A stretch of DNA of 64,000 bases from Kingdonia uniflora. Taxonomy: Eukaryota; Streptophyta; Magnoliopsida; Ranunculales; Circaeasteraceae. Within the stretch, counting starts at the first letter, position 1. Each line of letters starts with the position of its first letter. Shown piece by piece: positions 31,607-43,731 of this stretch. The DNA lies in assembly GCA_014058105.1 (NCBI GenBank), contig JACGCM010000910.1:1-64000 (forward strand), read 5' to 3'. The notes under the pieces are model-generated. The model was not told the origin of the DNA, did no database searches, and saw only the letters and a list, made by a program, of their open reading frames with translations. Position numbers and translations under genes: made by a program.

Positions 31607-34600
31607 ATGGAAGAATTTAGCCTTGCTTCAGATTCTTTTTCAGACGTTGAGGTTAGTAGATGATTTGTGATATTGTTAATGTGTGTTTAAAAGATTTTTG
31701 TGGTTTTCAAATTTTGAAAAATTACTATTTATAGTAACCTATAAAAATCTGTTGGTATATGTGAAAAAGAGATATTCTATGATATATGTATATGTATGAT
31801 TGATGTGTAAAAGATAATGATAGGATACCTAGACCTGTATATAGGCCGAGCGTGAGTAATATCTATGTAGAATCAAACCTCATCCATAGACTTGTAGATG
31901 AAATGGAGACTTCACCTATTATGGTGGGGTCTACCTCTGGTCGTTCGGCTGAGTCTGAGGATGTATATAATAGAGAGGGCGAAGTAGGCATTGTTAAATT
32001 TCCAAATTTCCCTGGATAATTGGTATTATACCTTCTAAACTCCGATGTGTTTAGAGAGTTTTGTAAATCCAAGGCCTTTATAAGGGGAATATGGGGAATG
32101 TTTTAGAACACGCTGGTAGGTAGTTTAAAAGTTATATTATAGAATCTGGGTAGGAACATTTCTTTCTGTTGCCTAATTTAGAGAAGGAGAAATCGAATAG
32201 GGGAGTAGACGAATCGATCTCCTTGGAGTGTTATGATAGAAATATTTAAGGCGATCTGGATGTGGGATTCCTATATTACATGTCTCAGTTGGAGTACGGG
32301 TTGAGTTTACCCCTTAACAATCTTGCAAAAGGGATAATGAATATTATAGGGGCATGTCCTGTCCAGTTGAATGGGAACATGTGGGAGGTGATCAATGTCT
32401 GTGAGAGTTTGAATAGGTTGTGGGTGGAGAATAAGGTGGAGAAGAGATTATCTCCTGAAGATGTTTTGCAATTTTATGGTGTGAAAAATTATTCTGCAAG
32501 TGAAGGGGCATACTTCTTTGCGAGCTCGACTCGACCGCTTTTCTTCGATCTGAACTCAGCAGGTCGAATGTGGAATGATAATCTAATTTGGGTGAAAGAT
32601 GATTGCCTTCAGAGAGGAGATAAAGAACCCATGGAACTTCTGTATAGAACTATGAAGAAAAGTAAGTATAAAAGTGTGTGATATTGAGCTGTTATTGTTA
32701 AATGTTGTTCTGTTGATGACAATGTATTGCATTTGATAAACAGGTCCTCAGTCGAAGGTGAAGAAGAAGGAGTCCCTACTGGATACTGTTGGTCAAGAAG
32801 GGGCTGAACTCAAAGGAATGCTGAAAGACCTCGGCATTAATAAGAATAAATGAGCTAGCAGCAGGTCTGAGAAGATTTAAAAGTCTCAAGTAACGAGACT
32901 GATGACGAAAGTTAGAGCTGGTAAGAAAATAGGGGCTGATGGAGAGACGCAAGTGGCTTTGCTGAAGGCTACTGCGTTGGGAGCTATAGAGGATAGGGCG
33001 ATGCTTGCAGCTCGCAAGGGTATTAAGGAGATGAGCAAAGTGGTAAGTTTTGGTAATTTGTATTTTTTTAATTCTATATTGTGATTTAAGCTGAAAATAT
33101 GTTTGATTTTCTTATTGTAGGCTGCTCGTCTGATGAAGGGGATCTGCCTTTGGATTGAGGATGAAAAAGCTAAGCTCTAGAATGAGAAAGTAGAGCTCGG
33201 GAAGAAGGTGGCTCGACTGAAGTCCAATTTGGTTCAAGAGGGGAGGCGACTAGATTCTGTCAAGGCTGCGTAGGAGGTACAGATTTGTGAGCTGATAGAA
33301 GAAGCGCAGAAGAACATGGATGAGGCGGTAGCCCAACGTCATAAACTTGGGCTCCAACTCCTCAAGGTTACAACTATTATGGTGGATACCTACGTTAAAG
33401 AGGAGGAGGTGGAGAATGATGTGACTGGAATTGTCGAAGGGTTGGATGGTGTCTCTTCCCAAGCTGAGCGTAAGAACCAAGGGGATGATAATGAAAATCC
33501 CGAGAATGAGAATGAAAGGTAGAGTAAAAAATTATTGACTTTATGGCTGTGTGAATTGTAGGGTTTGAGAACTGTAAATGTATGGGATATTATTTTGCTG
33601 GATAGCTTCTATAGGCTAAGAGATGTTTATAAAAATTGTTTGCAGAAACTTAAGGATATGCGCCTAAGAATTGAGGTATTAGAGAATGAGTTGGCTAAGG
33701 AGAAAGACGTCTCAGCATCCCTGTTATCTTTGCAAGTGGAGCAACAAGTTAGAGAAGAGCAAGAAATATTTAACTTGTATGCTGCATTACTTTAGAGCTG
33801 CAAAGTAAAAAATAGGGTATAGAGACTGACCAAAAATGTGCTAATTATTTAGGGGCAAGGGAATCAACTGTGTATAGATAATACCAAAGTGTTGAGAAAG
33901 TTAGAACATAGAAAATGTGTAACTTAAAATTGGATGTACATGTTATTGTCATCCAACTAGGATCGAACTTTGACCTTAAGTTTGGAAGCAGTTTCACAGC
34001 AGTAGATGTTAAAAAATATAAATTTGCTAGAAATAAGATTCTTGCATCATGATTAAATGTATTGGTTGGGTATTCTTGAATTAAACTTGATGTATTGTAT
34101 CTGTGTTGTAGGTCGAACTGGAGTCAGCTCGCTTGAGTAAACAAGAGACACTCCAATGTAATCAAGAGTTTGTGGCGGAGTTTGATAGGATAAGAGAGGC
34201 AAATGAAGATAGGGAGGATCAACATGTCAAGGTACATTTCAAGTTTGTCGAGGTAACACAAACTGTTGATGACCTTACTCGAAGATCGAGGGGAAAGAAA
34301 CCAAAATTAATAAGGGGCAAAAAGAGCTCGCTGAGGCAAAAAAAGAGACAGCAAAGCTCAAAAGCCGTAATGATGCGTTGATGGAAAAGAGTAAGGAGAC
34401 GGATATGGCCTGATATCGTATCCAGTAATTAGAAATGATAGAGGAAGAGTTATGAAGATTTGTGGCCAGTCTGAAGACCCAAATGATCAGCAAAACGACC
34501 GAACAAGAGCATACTCGAGCTGATTTAGTGGGTTCCAAAAGTAAACTTGAGTGATTGAAGAGTAAAATGATTGAGAAAGAGAGTGAGCTAGAAAGAGCTT

Positions 34601-34949
34601 GAGATAACTTATCTAACTCCAAAATTACAGTGGAGCAGTTGAGTACAGCTTTACCTGCTAAAGATATAAAGTTTTGGCTAGTACAAAGACAATGTAATGA
34701 ATTGAATGAGAGGGTGGCCCAATTGAAGGCCGATTTGGCTCTGGCCCATTCGCATGTCAAGAAGGCTGAGGCTGGAGAGCGCTCGAGGAAGAATAAGGAT
34801 GATCCCGGGGTCTTCATCATTCAAGGGGATGTGGTTAGCCTATCAACTCGAATTAGAGAGTTGGAGGGGGATGTAACTCGCACTCAAGCACATGTACAAA
34901 GAGGAAATAAACGCTTATGGAAGTGCCAAGATAAGCTGGATGTTGCTCA
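31607..34949 (+). pseudogene. Spliced accessory gene with PF04195-like domain, element A
   Basis: The first exon (ATG 31607) encodes an acidic start (DSFSDVEV) and ends at a GT at 31652. The main exon holds the putative gypsy-type transposon domain: YGLSLPLNNLAKGIMNIIGA, CPVQLNGNMWEVINVCESLN, then LSPEDVLQFYGV and WNDNLIWVKDDC (32300-32610). Introns at 32662-32743 and 33043-33120 have clean GT/AG ends and positions equivalent to those of elements B and C. The following exons (33121-33522, 33561-33795, 34112-34949) encode a long coiled coil with many Glu/Lys heptads and several stops. The end is cut by the LTR of element B; the last codons before TAA 34962 are LTR sequence. PF04195-like proteins are known from plant Tat elements; their function is not established. 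Confidence 0.6.
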
Positions 34950-35629
34950 TTTAGGGGCCTAACTTCGTGAGAGGGCAAGTTGACTCTTTTACTATGGATT
35001 TTATCTGCGACTAGGGGATTCAAGTATATAATCAATGATAGTAAGACTAATCTAATGACAATATACTTGTGTGGAGACCTAGAATGGGTCAATCCTCTGG
35101 CAATAATTTTAAAGATTTATGTTATAAATATCGAGTAGTCGAAGTTTTGAGAACTGGGTGATTACAGGGTATTCGAAGGTAAACTTGTAAGGTCTGCTGG
35201 GGAGAGATTTTCTAACCTCCTCATAGTTCCTTCTCCCTCCTATTTATAGAACATAGGATGGGCTGAGTCACCATGGGAGGTCAAGTTACATCTGTATCCT
35301 CAGGGGACAACTGACTTGTACCCGAGTCGGTTCTGACGCTGCAATTTGTCGAGTCTGGCACTGTAGTTGTTGGATCTGGTACCGCAGTTGTTAAGTGGCA
35401 TGCTCCACTGTTCTGTCTGGTGAGCTGGCTGTCTGAAATGTTTTCCTTCGACTATACACGCCCATGGTCAAAGTATTTATGGTTTGATGTTTCCTTCTAG
35501 TGTTCGAATAGTCTCAAAAGGTTTCATGGGCTTGATTATTAACTTACTAGGCTTCGAGTCATTAGGTAACCTTCAATATAGCCTTCGAGTGTTCGACAAG
35601 TGTTAGAAGGCTGCGAGTATGCTACTACA
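34950..35629 (-). repeat. 3' LTR of element B
   Basis: Plus-strand borders TTTAGGGGCC (TG decayed to TT) and GCTACTACA. It is homologous to 47278-47851 along most of its length. A ctatttatagaacatagg TATA-region block is shared with the LTRs of element C. Confidence 0.85.
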
Positions 35630-35644
35630 TTTTCCCCCTCTCAG
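35630..35644 (-). other. Polypurine tract of element B
   Basis: Minus strand CTGAGAGGGGGAAAA directly before the LTR start TGTAGTAGC; primes plus-strand DNA synthesis in the family. Confidence 0.75.
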
Positions 35645-35808
35645 TAGGGGCCTCAGAAATTGGTTTAGAGGGCGATTGCTGAGAAAAGTAGTTAGGCGTT
35701 GGAAGTTGGAGGGTTGATTGTTGAATGTGGTAGTTCTGAGGGGGGTAATTAATGTGGGTAATTGAGTTTGATTGGTAATTACGGGGTAATAAATACCCTT
35801 AATAGTGG

Positions 35809-35817
35809 TATAAAATA
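35809..35817 (+). promoter_or_regulatory. TATA box, first small ORF of element B
   Basis: TATAAAATA is 80 bp before ATG 35889. The surrounding leader (a ggaagttg...gtaattaatgtgggt segment) recurs before the second copy at 36877 and before both copies in element C. Confidence 0.6.
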
Positions 35818-35888
35818 GTGGTTAGTAGGAGGTAAAGCACCACAATCTTCTTCTGCTTCTTCTTCTTCCTCATTGGGTAACACACAGC

Positions 35889-36218
35889 ATGGAGACCACA
35901 CCGAACACCCGGCACCAGAGGAGAATGGCTAAACGGGACCGTCGAATAGGACGAAAGACGGCGCAACTGAAGGTGAAGTTTTTTGGCGACAAAGGGCTGG
36001 ACTGGGACATGCCAGACCTGGTCGAGCTAGAGCCCAAAGAGCCGATCAATGGGCAACTGTATGCATACTAGTGGGGGGTATTTCAATGGTCATTCCAAAT
36101 GGCCGACAACCAGTACTACTTTTTGCAGAGCTTAGCCGAGCGTATAGTGGAAAAGGAGGACCAGCTGCAGGAGGACGAGCCAGGGCTGTGCAAGAAGAAT
36201 TGCCCCATCTGTAAATAG
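35889..36218 (+). pseudogene. Small accessory ORF, first copy, element B
   Basis: A 110-codon frame with a single TAG at 36069-36071. N-terminal METTPNTRHQRRM, basic middle (RDRRIGRKT), then KFFGDKGLDWDMPDLVELEP, and YAY followed by the stop. Beyond it, FLQSLAERIVEKEDQ and the C-terminal GLCKKNCPICK. The last block, with three Cys, recurs as GLCCKNFPNCK in the next copy, so the region after the stop was coding. The stop probably came from TGG. It lies 259 bp from the LTR, on the strand opposite to gag-pol. Unrecognised family; the Cys/Lys tail could bind metal or nucleic acid, but that is a guess. Confidence 0.55.
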
Positions 36219-36786
36219 GGGGGTTCTTCACAAATGTGGCGGTGTTGTTTTTTTTTGTTCTGCTGCTTTGTTATTTTGTTGGTTTCTGAATGTTTCTTTC
36301 TTTTGTTCAAAATTTTGGAATGAAACAGTAGTTCAATGAAACAATGTGTTGTGTAACTGAGAAGTGTTATAGATGAATAGTGTGTAGGAGCGGGTTCGAG
36401 ACTCCACCTTCGAACAAAGGGTAAAGAGTAGAGATAGTATTTACTTGGGAAAAGTTAATTTGAACGATAATGTAGCGATTAAAGACATAGGTTAACATTC
36501 GACCTTAAATGAATAAGTGACCCCAAATTCTTGAGGCACTTTGTATATGTAGAAAATGTTATAACAGTATATAGGGAGTTATTGATGGTTCGAGAAAAAA
36601 GGGTATCGAGGATAGAGATGTATCGATTGCAAGACCTCAAAAATTAGTATAGAGTGCGCGTGCTGGGAAAACGGTTGAGTCTGGGAAGTTGAAAAGTTTA
36701 ACTATTGCAATTCCGAGGAAGGTAATTGAAGACTGTGATTAATGCGGGTTGTGATTAAGGAGGGAATAAATACATCTGCCTTCAAG

Positions 36787-36793
36787 TATAAGT
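36787..36793 (+). promoter_or_regulatory. TATA box, second small ORF of element B
   Basis: TATAAGT is 90 bp before ATG 36877, within the duplicated upstream module. Confidence 0.5.
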
Positions 36794-36876
36794 CGGGGGT
36801 GTTAAGGGAGCTTTAAGCATCTATACTCTCTTCTCTGAGTAAAGTATCTCCATCTTCTTCTCCTAATAGTCAAACT

Positions 36877-37202
36877 ATGGACACAACTCCTAATACGCGA
36901 TATCAGAAGAGAATGGAAGGCAGAGAGCATCGAGTAGAGGAGAAGACGCATGAGCTGATTGAGATATTCTTTGGGGACCATAAGTTAGGCTGGGTGATGC
37001 CTGACTTGGCGGAACTAGAGCCAGAAGAGCCCTTCTCAGGGATGATGTATGCTCACTGGTAGAGGGTGCTGCAATGGATGAATCTACTTACCAGTAACCG
37101 TTTTACTTTCTACAGTGTATGGCTAAAGATTTGATAACTAAAGAAGACCGAGTTGATGAGGAGGCTGGGCTCTGTTGTAAGAATTTCCCTAACTGTAAAT
37201 AG
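36877..37202 (+). pseudogene. Small accessory ORF, second copy, element B
   Basis: Starts MDTTPNTRYQKRMEGRE and keeps FFGDHKLGWVMPDLAELEPE and YAHW. A TAG follows immediately (37060-37062). A frame change then leads to the conserved AKDLITKEDRVDEE and GLCCKNFPNCK with a stop at 37200-37202. It is about 990 bp downstream of the first copy, and the repeat includes at least 150 bp of upstream sequence, so the pair arose by segmental tandem duplication. Its N-terminus is closer to the element C first copy (MDTTPNTRYQKRM) than to its neighbour, which suggests the duplication preceded the split of B and C. Confidence 0.55.
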
Positions 37203-37952
37203 AGGCTTCTTGGTTATGGTAAAGGTGCAGGTGTGGGATGGTGGTCGAGAAGGTTTTTAGTTTTTTGTTGATATTATTTGGTATTATTTTTTGAATTGGT
37301 GTAAAGATAGTTGCTCGAATGAAATGGAATGTATTGAAACAATTGTCAAGGTGTGATATTGAACTGTTTGTGTATAAGTATGATAACCATAATAGACGAT
37401 GGTAACTTAGGCGCGATAACAACTTGTCGATTGTCGAGCATGTAGGAATGATTATTAGAAAACAATAACCAACTGAGATATAATCGAATAACCAAAGAAT
37501 TTAGGCCGACATATCAAATATCGGGTATGTGTGGATGAATTTTCAGTGTAAAGTGTAGACGATGCTTCATAGGTAGGATTAGGAGCGGCTTGGAAATTTC
37601 TTGTATCGAAGGAAGATGGGCCTTGACTGTAAAACCTGACAGCCAAAATTGTTGGCATGTTAGAAGTGGTACTGTTCCTAGGGCAGAGTGCCCTGCAGGT
37701 CATCATAACATTTCCTTGGGTTATGGGAAAAAGGTTGACATGGCATATGAGTTTAACATGACAACTTTGGGTAGGGTACCAGAAGGTTCGACTTGGTTAA
37801 TATAAAATTGTTTAAATGTGTGCGTGGGTGGCGCACGCGGGAGTTGTTGAGGATAAAGGCGTCAAAACACGACTCAGTCAAAAACTAGGGGGAGTGGTAA
37901 TGATGGCGGTTTTGGAAATTGAGGTGGTTTTTTTATTAGTTTGAGGAGGTAT
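37203..37952 (+). other. Spacer between small ORFs and spliced gene, element B
   Basis: About 750 bp with no gene recognised. A segment near 37610-37800 (agacag/ctgacagcc, cctgcaggtcatcataac) has a loose counterpart in element C near 53200-53330, so it may be an old exon or a regulatory part of the module. Confidence 0.4.
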
Positions 37953-37960
37953 TTATAGAG
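37953..37960 (+). promoter_or_regulatory. TATA-like box for the spliced accessory gene, element B
   Basis: ttatagag in the context gaggtatttatagagga, about 160 bp before the donor of the leader intron at 38113. Confidence 0.4.
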
Positions 37961-38463
37961 GAAGAAAGAAATCATTGTTCCCAATTTATCATTTACAAAG
38001 AAAAATAGAGATTCGAAGAGTAAAACATACTCCATTATTGAGGTGACGCTTGGTTAATGCTAAAAGAGAAGAACACTGGGTTGTTGCTGAGAGATCGGAG
38101 CCATTCAAACAGGTATGCCATCTAACTTCTTGTGAATAATATCCAATTTTCCCTTCTGTTCTGCTGCTTCGTCTTCTATTTTTGTATGTGGTTTACATAG
38201 TAGGGTAGAGGTCACTAGGGTTTATATTTATGATGATATGACCGAAAAAAGGGGGTAACCCATGTGGCTGAAGGTCTGGCCCATTGGGATTTTGGGGGTA
38301 TTGAGGGTGTGACCGGGCTTGGGGTCGAACTTTCGGCTGTGGGTTGGGAAGTTTGGGGGGGGGGGGGGGGGGGGGGTGGGGTGGGGTAGAGCATAATAAG
38401 TTATTAAAACGTAATAGTCGAATATATTGATCTAATTACGTGCCTCTTCTTCTGGAGGGTATA

Positions 38464-40822
38464 ATGCGTACCCGTCAATCTTCGTGACTAAGGCTGATAG
38501 ATGAAGAGACTGAGGTAAATGAGATGAGTTTATCTAGTTATGGATCTAGGGATGAGAGCAGCGACATAGATGTATTAAATATAGTAATAGATGTCTCTCT
38601 GGTTGTGGTAGTATCTGAAGGTGGGGTTTCAAGTAGTAAACACTGAAAGACTCGAGTGACCGAGGAGAGGGATGGTTAGGAGATGGAGGGAGGAGAGAGA
38701 AAGGGACACGAAGGTGGTATCGAGCCTTCGGGGGATGAAAGAGAAGAGGGGGAGCAGAGTGATTGCAGTGAGAGTTCAACAAGTTTTGGGGACCTGCGGG
38801 GTTAGTCTCAGCTTGAGAGAAGCTGAGACTTGATCTATTTATGGCTAAGCTGTTGTTGAAGGTAGGGGTGGTATTATATACAGTAGTGTCTGCGTATACC
38901 TTCAAGTCTATCCCTCGAGAGGGTTTTATGGCATTTAGAGGCCAGAGTCGGCTAGGGATGCAACTACCCCTTCGAAGGCTGGTGAAGGAGGTATTGAACT
39001 TCTGGGAAGTTGCCCCATGCCAGATTAATGGGAACTTCTATGAAATGATGAGGGCATTCGAGGGTATGAATGTAGAATTGAGACCTGAGAAGATGGGGTT
39101 GATCAAGTGGTTTGATATTGTATCGTTCTACTTGAAGAAAGCCAACAAGAAGGTGGGCACATACCACATCTAATGTCATGCAGATAAACCGTGGCTATTT
39201 CATTTGTGCTCGATGGGTCGAGGGTGAGATAAAGACTTGGTTGTAGTGCGAGGTAATTATGAGAATGTCGAAGGGGAGGATGCTTATACGCTGCGGCATA
39301 GGATCTATAATCTAAGTAAGTTTACAGTCAAAGATAGTTATAAAATGGTGTTTGAATAGACTGGTAATCAATTTTTTTTTTGTGTTTTGGTGAACCAGGT
39401 ACATGAACTTTGTAGAACCCGTGGAGGTACATTAATGACCTTATTGACTCTGACGAGGAGTAGATAAACTAGGTATTCAGGAAGCTAGGTACCAAAAGGA
39501 AGAGGCGGAAGATGACAGATTCATTGCCTCGAAATGTTCCTATCGTTCCTAAGCCATCAAAGAAGTAGGGAGAAGAAGGTGCTTCGAGAGGGGTCGAAGA
39601 AATGGAGAAAGTGAGATTAACGGGGAAAGTAAATTATGTTCCAAGGGGGCAACAAACAGCGCCAGTGCCCGAAGTAGTTCATGAGGCGTCGAAGCAGGCT
39701 GACAAAGGAAAGGGTAAGGCCATTCCCGAATCTTCGAAGGTCCAGCAGCCGAAGGTAATTTAATATAAGAGGCATAGGGAGCTGGGGGATGATGATGCGG
39801 TGGATGTAGACAAAGCGCAAGCAGAAGCTGAACTAGAGGAACATGCTTGAGCCGCGGCTGCTTCGATGGAAACTCTCTACGGAAATAGCCTAGAGGAGGT
39901 TGGGAGGCGGATGAATAAGTCTCTTCATCAGGTAACTATTTTATGAAATTCTAATATTTTGCTAAGTTCACTATGCTTTGAGAAGTACTTATGGGTCGAG
40001 TATCCTAGCAGTCACATGCTTGGTCTCAAGCTTTTATCAAGGCCCAAAAGGTAACAACGAGGCAGCTGAGATAGGTGGTTGAAAATATGGAGCTTGCTTG
40101 AGGTACCGAGATGTCGATGGTGTCCAAGGTTAATACGCCAAAGCGAGAGTAGTTGAAAATCTAAACTGATTGTGCGAGGGAACTTGAAGCTCAGCGTGAC
40201 AACCATGCTCAAATACGGAAGGTGCTGGAGTCAAAGCTTGCTAAGAAGGAGAAGAAAATGGAAGAATAGAGGGAGACCTTCCAGGGGAAATTCGGCGAGG
40301 AGTGTGAGACAAGTACCAGGTTGAAGATCTTCATCAAGGATTTGGGGTATGATCCCATAACTCTGAAGTGCTTTCCTGCGCTTGAAGGACCTCCTACTGA
40401 TGGTATTGTGCAGGCAAAAAAGATGGGCGTGGATTCCGTTGGTGGAGGTGTGGGGGAGGGTGTGGAAGTTCCTGTGTCTAAAAATGCTGCTGCTAGTATG
40501 GTAGTGGATGAAGTGGCCGACGTGTTAGGTCCGAATCTGACTGTCGAGGTCACCCTAAAGTATCAGTCTAGTTAAAGGGTTGACATGATACTTAAGTTAG
40601 ATCAAGAAATTCATTGGACTTCGAAGGCCTGAGCCTAAACGAAGCATAACGTGGTCACCCCCAATACATTACCAAGGGTCCAGTCTGTCGACTGAAGATG
40701 CTACTGCTGGTTTGGTAGTAGATGGAGTGGCCGACGTGTTGGGGTCGAATCTGACTGTCAAAGGTGCTGGAGGTGTTACTATAGAAGAGACTGTAGGAGG
40801 TGATCTGGCCACCCCTGTGTGA
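38464..40822 (+). pseudogene. Spliced accessory gene with PF04195-like domain, element B
   Basis: A leader exon ends CAG/GT at 38113; the acceptor near 38457 is mutated. From ATG 38464 a short N-terminus has a TGA after seven codons, also present at the same place in element C. It then reads DESSDIDVL. The domain follows: GMQLPLRRLVKEVLNFWEVA, CQINGNFYEMMRAFEGMN, WFDIVSFYLKKANK, and, past a stop, KPWLFHLCSMGRG and VVVRGNYENVEGED (38955-39290). Introns at 39316-39398 and 39932-40011 match those of element C. The tail is coiled coil and ends in VVDEVADVLGPNLTVEV (40501-40552). That tail is split by an inserted repeat unit, and a second copy ends at TGA 40820-40822. Opposite strand to pol, converging with it. 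Function unknown. Confidence 0.6.
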
Positions 40823-41068
40823 GGTACTATAACTATCTTCTTTCTGTAACATACTCCTTTCTCTTATCTTGTTGCGGTGTTGGAAATTTGGAGTGGTGGT
40901 CTGTATTTTAACACTTTATAACTTATTTGATCTTGAACTGTCTGTCTGTGTTTGGTTTGAATTGCTCTACTATAATGAATTTGAGTTACCTATAGTAGAA
41001 TTGCTGACATTCCTATATACTTGTGTTTGTGTATGTTGGAAGTATAATACTTGTAATAGTATTATATA

Positions 41069-41665
41069 ACGTGGTCGCCCTGGGTCTGTCCGCGGGATTG
41101 ACGCTAAGCAAAGCATAATGTGGTCGCCCCCAATACATTCCTGAGGGTCCGGTCTGTCGAACATTTATGCCTTCAAGTTTACTTAAATTTGAAGACTTGA
41201 AAAACTTTGAGGTCGCCCCCAAGTATCAGTCTGGTCGAAGGGTTGACATGATACTTAAGTTAGATCAAGAAATTTACTAGACTTCAAAGGCCTGAGCCTA
41301 AACGAAGCATAACGTGGTCGCGCATAATGCATTCCCGAGGGTCCGGTCTGTTGACCATTTATGCCCCCCGAGTTTACTCGAATTTGGAGGCTTGAAGTTT
41401 TTTGAGGTCGTCCCCATGTATCAGTCTGGTCGAAGGGTTGACATATACTTAAGTTAGGTCAAGAAATTTATTAGACTTCGAAGGCCTGAACCTAAACGAA
41501 GCATAACGTGGTCGCCCCCAATGCATTCTCGAGGGTCCAGTTTGTCGACCATTCATGCCCCTCGAGTTTGCTCGAATTTGGAGACTTGAAAAACTTTGAG
41601 GTCGCCCCCAAGTATCAGTCTGGTCGAAGGGTTGACATGATACTTAGGTTTGGCTAAGAAATTTA
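41069..41665 (+). repeat. ~195-bp tandem repeat array, element B
   Basis: Repeat starts (aagtatcagtctggtcgaag or atgtatcag...) stand at 41221, 41416 and 41610, giving periods of 195 and 194, with a partial unit before 41221. Each unit has a gtcgcccccaatgcattc block and a gacttgaaaaactttgaggt block. The array lies between the 3' end of the accessory gene (+) and the 3' end of pol (-). Confidence 0.8.
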
Positions 41666-41710
41666 CTGGAAGACAGGATACAAAGTTCAGAGGAAAAATA
41701 TGTTTATTGA

Positions 41711-43185
41711 TTATACTGTATTTACATTAGTTAAACAAGGTGGAGGCCGTGGCCTGTTATATGATACTAACTGCATGGTGTTCCACTGATTAGGTAGAGG
41801 CTCTTCTACTTCTATCATTAGATAATAGGAACCTTTGTCAGTTTTGTCATACAAGTCATAAGGTCCTTCCCAGGATTCGGCTAGCTTACCGGCATTGCGA
41901 GGCTTCAAAGAGGGTATGACTCGCTGAAGTACCAAATCTTTAATATTAAAACTGCGTGGTCAAACTCTTTTGTTGTATGACTTCTGAAGAAAGAGATGGT
42001 AGCGGCCGAGGTTTACGATGGCTCGGTCTCTAGTTTCGTCGATCCATAACATATTGCATCCGAGTTTAAATTTATTATCTTCGTTTAGGAGGTTGGAGTC
42101 GCGTGTCGGTACTTCAAATTGAGTAGGTAGAACCGCTTTGGTATCATAGACTAGAAGGAAAGGTGTGCATCCCGTCGCCTTTCGTGGTATAGTTCGATAA
42201 GCCCAGAGTACATGCTGTAGTTCTTAGACCCATCTTCCTTTCTTCTCATCGACCCGTTTCTTAAGGCCATCGACTATAGTTTTATTGATTGCTTCGACCT
42301 GACCATTCCCCTGGGGGTAATAAGGTGTTGAGGGGGAGAGGATAATGTTATACTTTTGAGGAAATAAAGGACTTTGTTCCCAATGAATTGTGGACTATTA
42401 TCGCATCGAATCATATGAGGACAGTTGAAATGTGTAATAATATTCTCCCATAAGAACTTGATGACTTATTCTTCTCTGGTTCGATATAAAGGTATGGCTT
42501 TGACCCATTTAGTAAAGTAATCTGTTGCCACAAGAATATTTTCTCGGCTACCCGATGCTTTGGGAAATGGACTCACGAGATTAGTGGCCCACTGTTTGAT
42601 TGACCAAGAGACTTGACTGTAATGGAGGTCTTGCGAAGGTCTATGGATGTCGTGGGCATGACATTGGCATTTGTCACAGTATTTGGCATACTTTTCATCT
42701 TGCTTCTTCATATTGGGCTAGAATAAACCTTGGGATACGGCACGAAGGGCCATTGATCAACCAGAGGTATGAGCACCACAGCAACCTTCGTAGAGTTTAG
42801 CAAGAATTGTAGTGGCTTTATTTTGGGAGATGCACCGGAGGAGGATGCCATTTGGGGATTTACGACGTAACTCGCCTTTGAGGATGGTGTATTTGCGGCA
42901 GTTTTCTGGTAATAAATGTTTGGCTTTGGGGTCATCCGGGAGGGTATTGCTCCTGAAGTAAGCAAGAAATGGTGTTCGCCAGTCATCTGGATTGGGACTC
43001 TCGCCCCCAGTATTGATGGCATTGACTTCCATCTGGTCGATACTTGGGCGTTTGAGCACTTTGATATGGAGTATTCGAGATTCAGACTGGCCTAACATGA
43101 CTGCTATGTAGATAAGGGCATCGACATGTCTATTTTCACTGTGGGGGTAATGAGTAATAGATGATTTTTTAGGAAAAAGGTCCAT
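41711..43185 (-). pseudogene. pol: Integrase, element B
   Basis: Reading right to left: GCCGAHTSG (His/Cys zinc region, about 42765), CDKCQCHAHDI (42660), core QWATNLVSPFP where family members have W-A-I-D-L-I-G-P-F-P (first catalytic Asp replaced by Asn, about 42585), [24 protein letters not shown] (second Asp), and [10 protein letters not shown] (Glu, about 42300). The end, WEGPYDLYDKTDKGSYYL, is near 41850. Stops occur at 42468 and 42225. The loss of the first catalytic Asp and the stops mean it is inactive. Confidence 0.75.
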
Positions 43186-43394
43186 GCGCTGGCAGACGAG
43201 AGCAGCAACTCAGCCATGAGACCGTTGACCTGATTTTTACCATTGTACTGTCTTTGAATAAGTTGGGAGTCAGTAAATACTACAAGTTTAGGGACACTGA
43301 GTTCGAGTGCAAGGTCGAGGCCATGGATCAAGGCTTCATACTCGGCCTCGTTGTTAGAGCATTCAAAATTTAACTTGACGGCCTTTCGATCCAA
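43104..43394 (-). pseudogene. pol: Second RNase H (archaeal type), element B
   Basis: KLNFECSNNEAEYEALIHGL (about 43380-43320) and LVVFTDSQLIQRQYNG, then a degenerate end and a HVDAL motif read in the next frame (about 43125). The acidic residues of the E..E...D pattern are kept in this part. The presence of this domain between the RT-linked RNase H and integrase is the reason for the Tat-like assignment. Confidence 0.65.
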
Positions 43395-43731
43395 TCATTG
43401 GTGGGAGTAACCAGGACAATACCGATCCCCGAACCGTTAGGTCCAGGGATCCATCTATAAAGAGGCGCCAACCTGTGTTAGGGTTCTAAGGGTCGCTCTG
43501 TTCAGGTTGGTCTTCGGGTAGATCATCTTTGTGTTCCTCCCAATTGATATCTTTGACCGAAAAGTCGGCAAGGAAATTGGTGATTGCTTGGCCTTTTTAT
43601 GATATCTGCTTCTCTAACGTGATGTCGTGTTTACCAAGATAAGCGGACTACTGCTGTATTTGTATAGATTTTTCTTTCTTGCTGAGTACTTCTCAAAGGG
43701 GGTAACTTGTAATAAAGCGGATATGATGAGC

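Larger units (their letters stand above)
28517..34949 (-). mobile_element. Tat-like retrotransposon, element A (truncated)
   Basis: Its left border is an LTR on the minus strand (28517-29115) with an adjoining polypurine tract. To the right lies the antisense accessory module (two small ORFs and a spliced PF04195-like gene). This is the same order as in elements B and C, where pol then follows on the minus strand. Here the LTR of element B begins at 34950 and no pol or second LTR of A is found in the window. Inference: B inserted into A and the rest was lost or lies outside the window. Confidence 0.6.

Noticed and set aside
33565..34820. Minus-strand 181-codon frame at 34275-34820 as a membrane protein
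   Set aside because: It is the complement of the Glu/Lys coiled-coil exon of the accessory gene; Leu/Ser-rich shadows are expected there.
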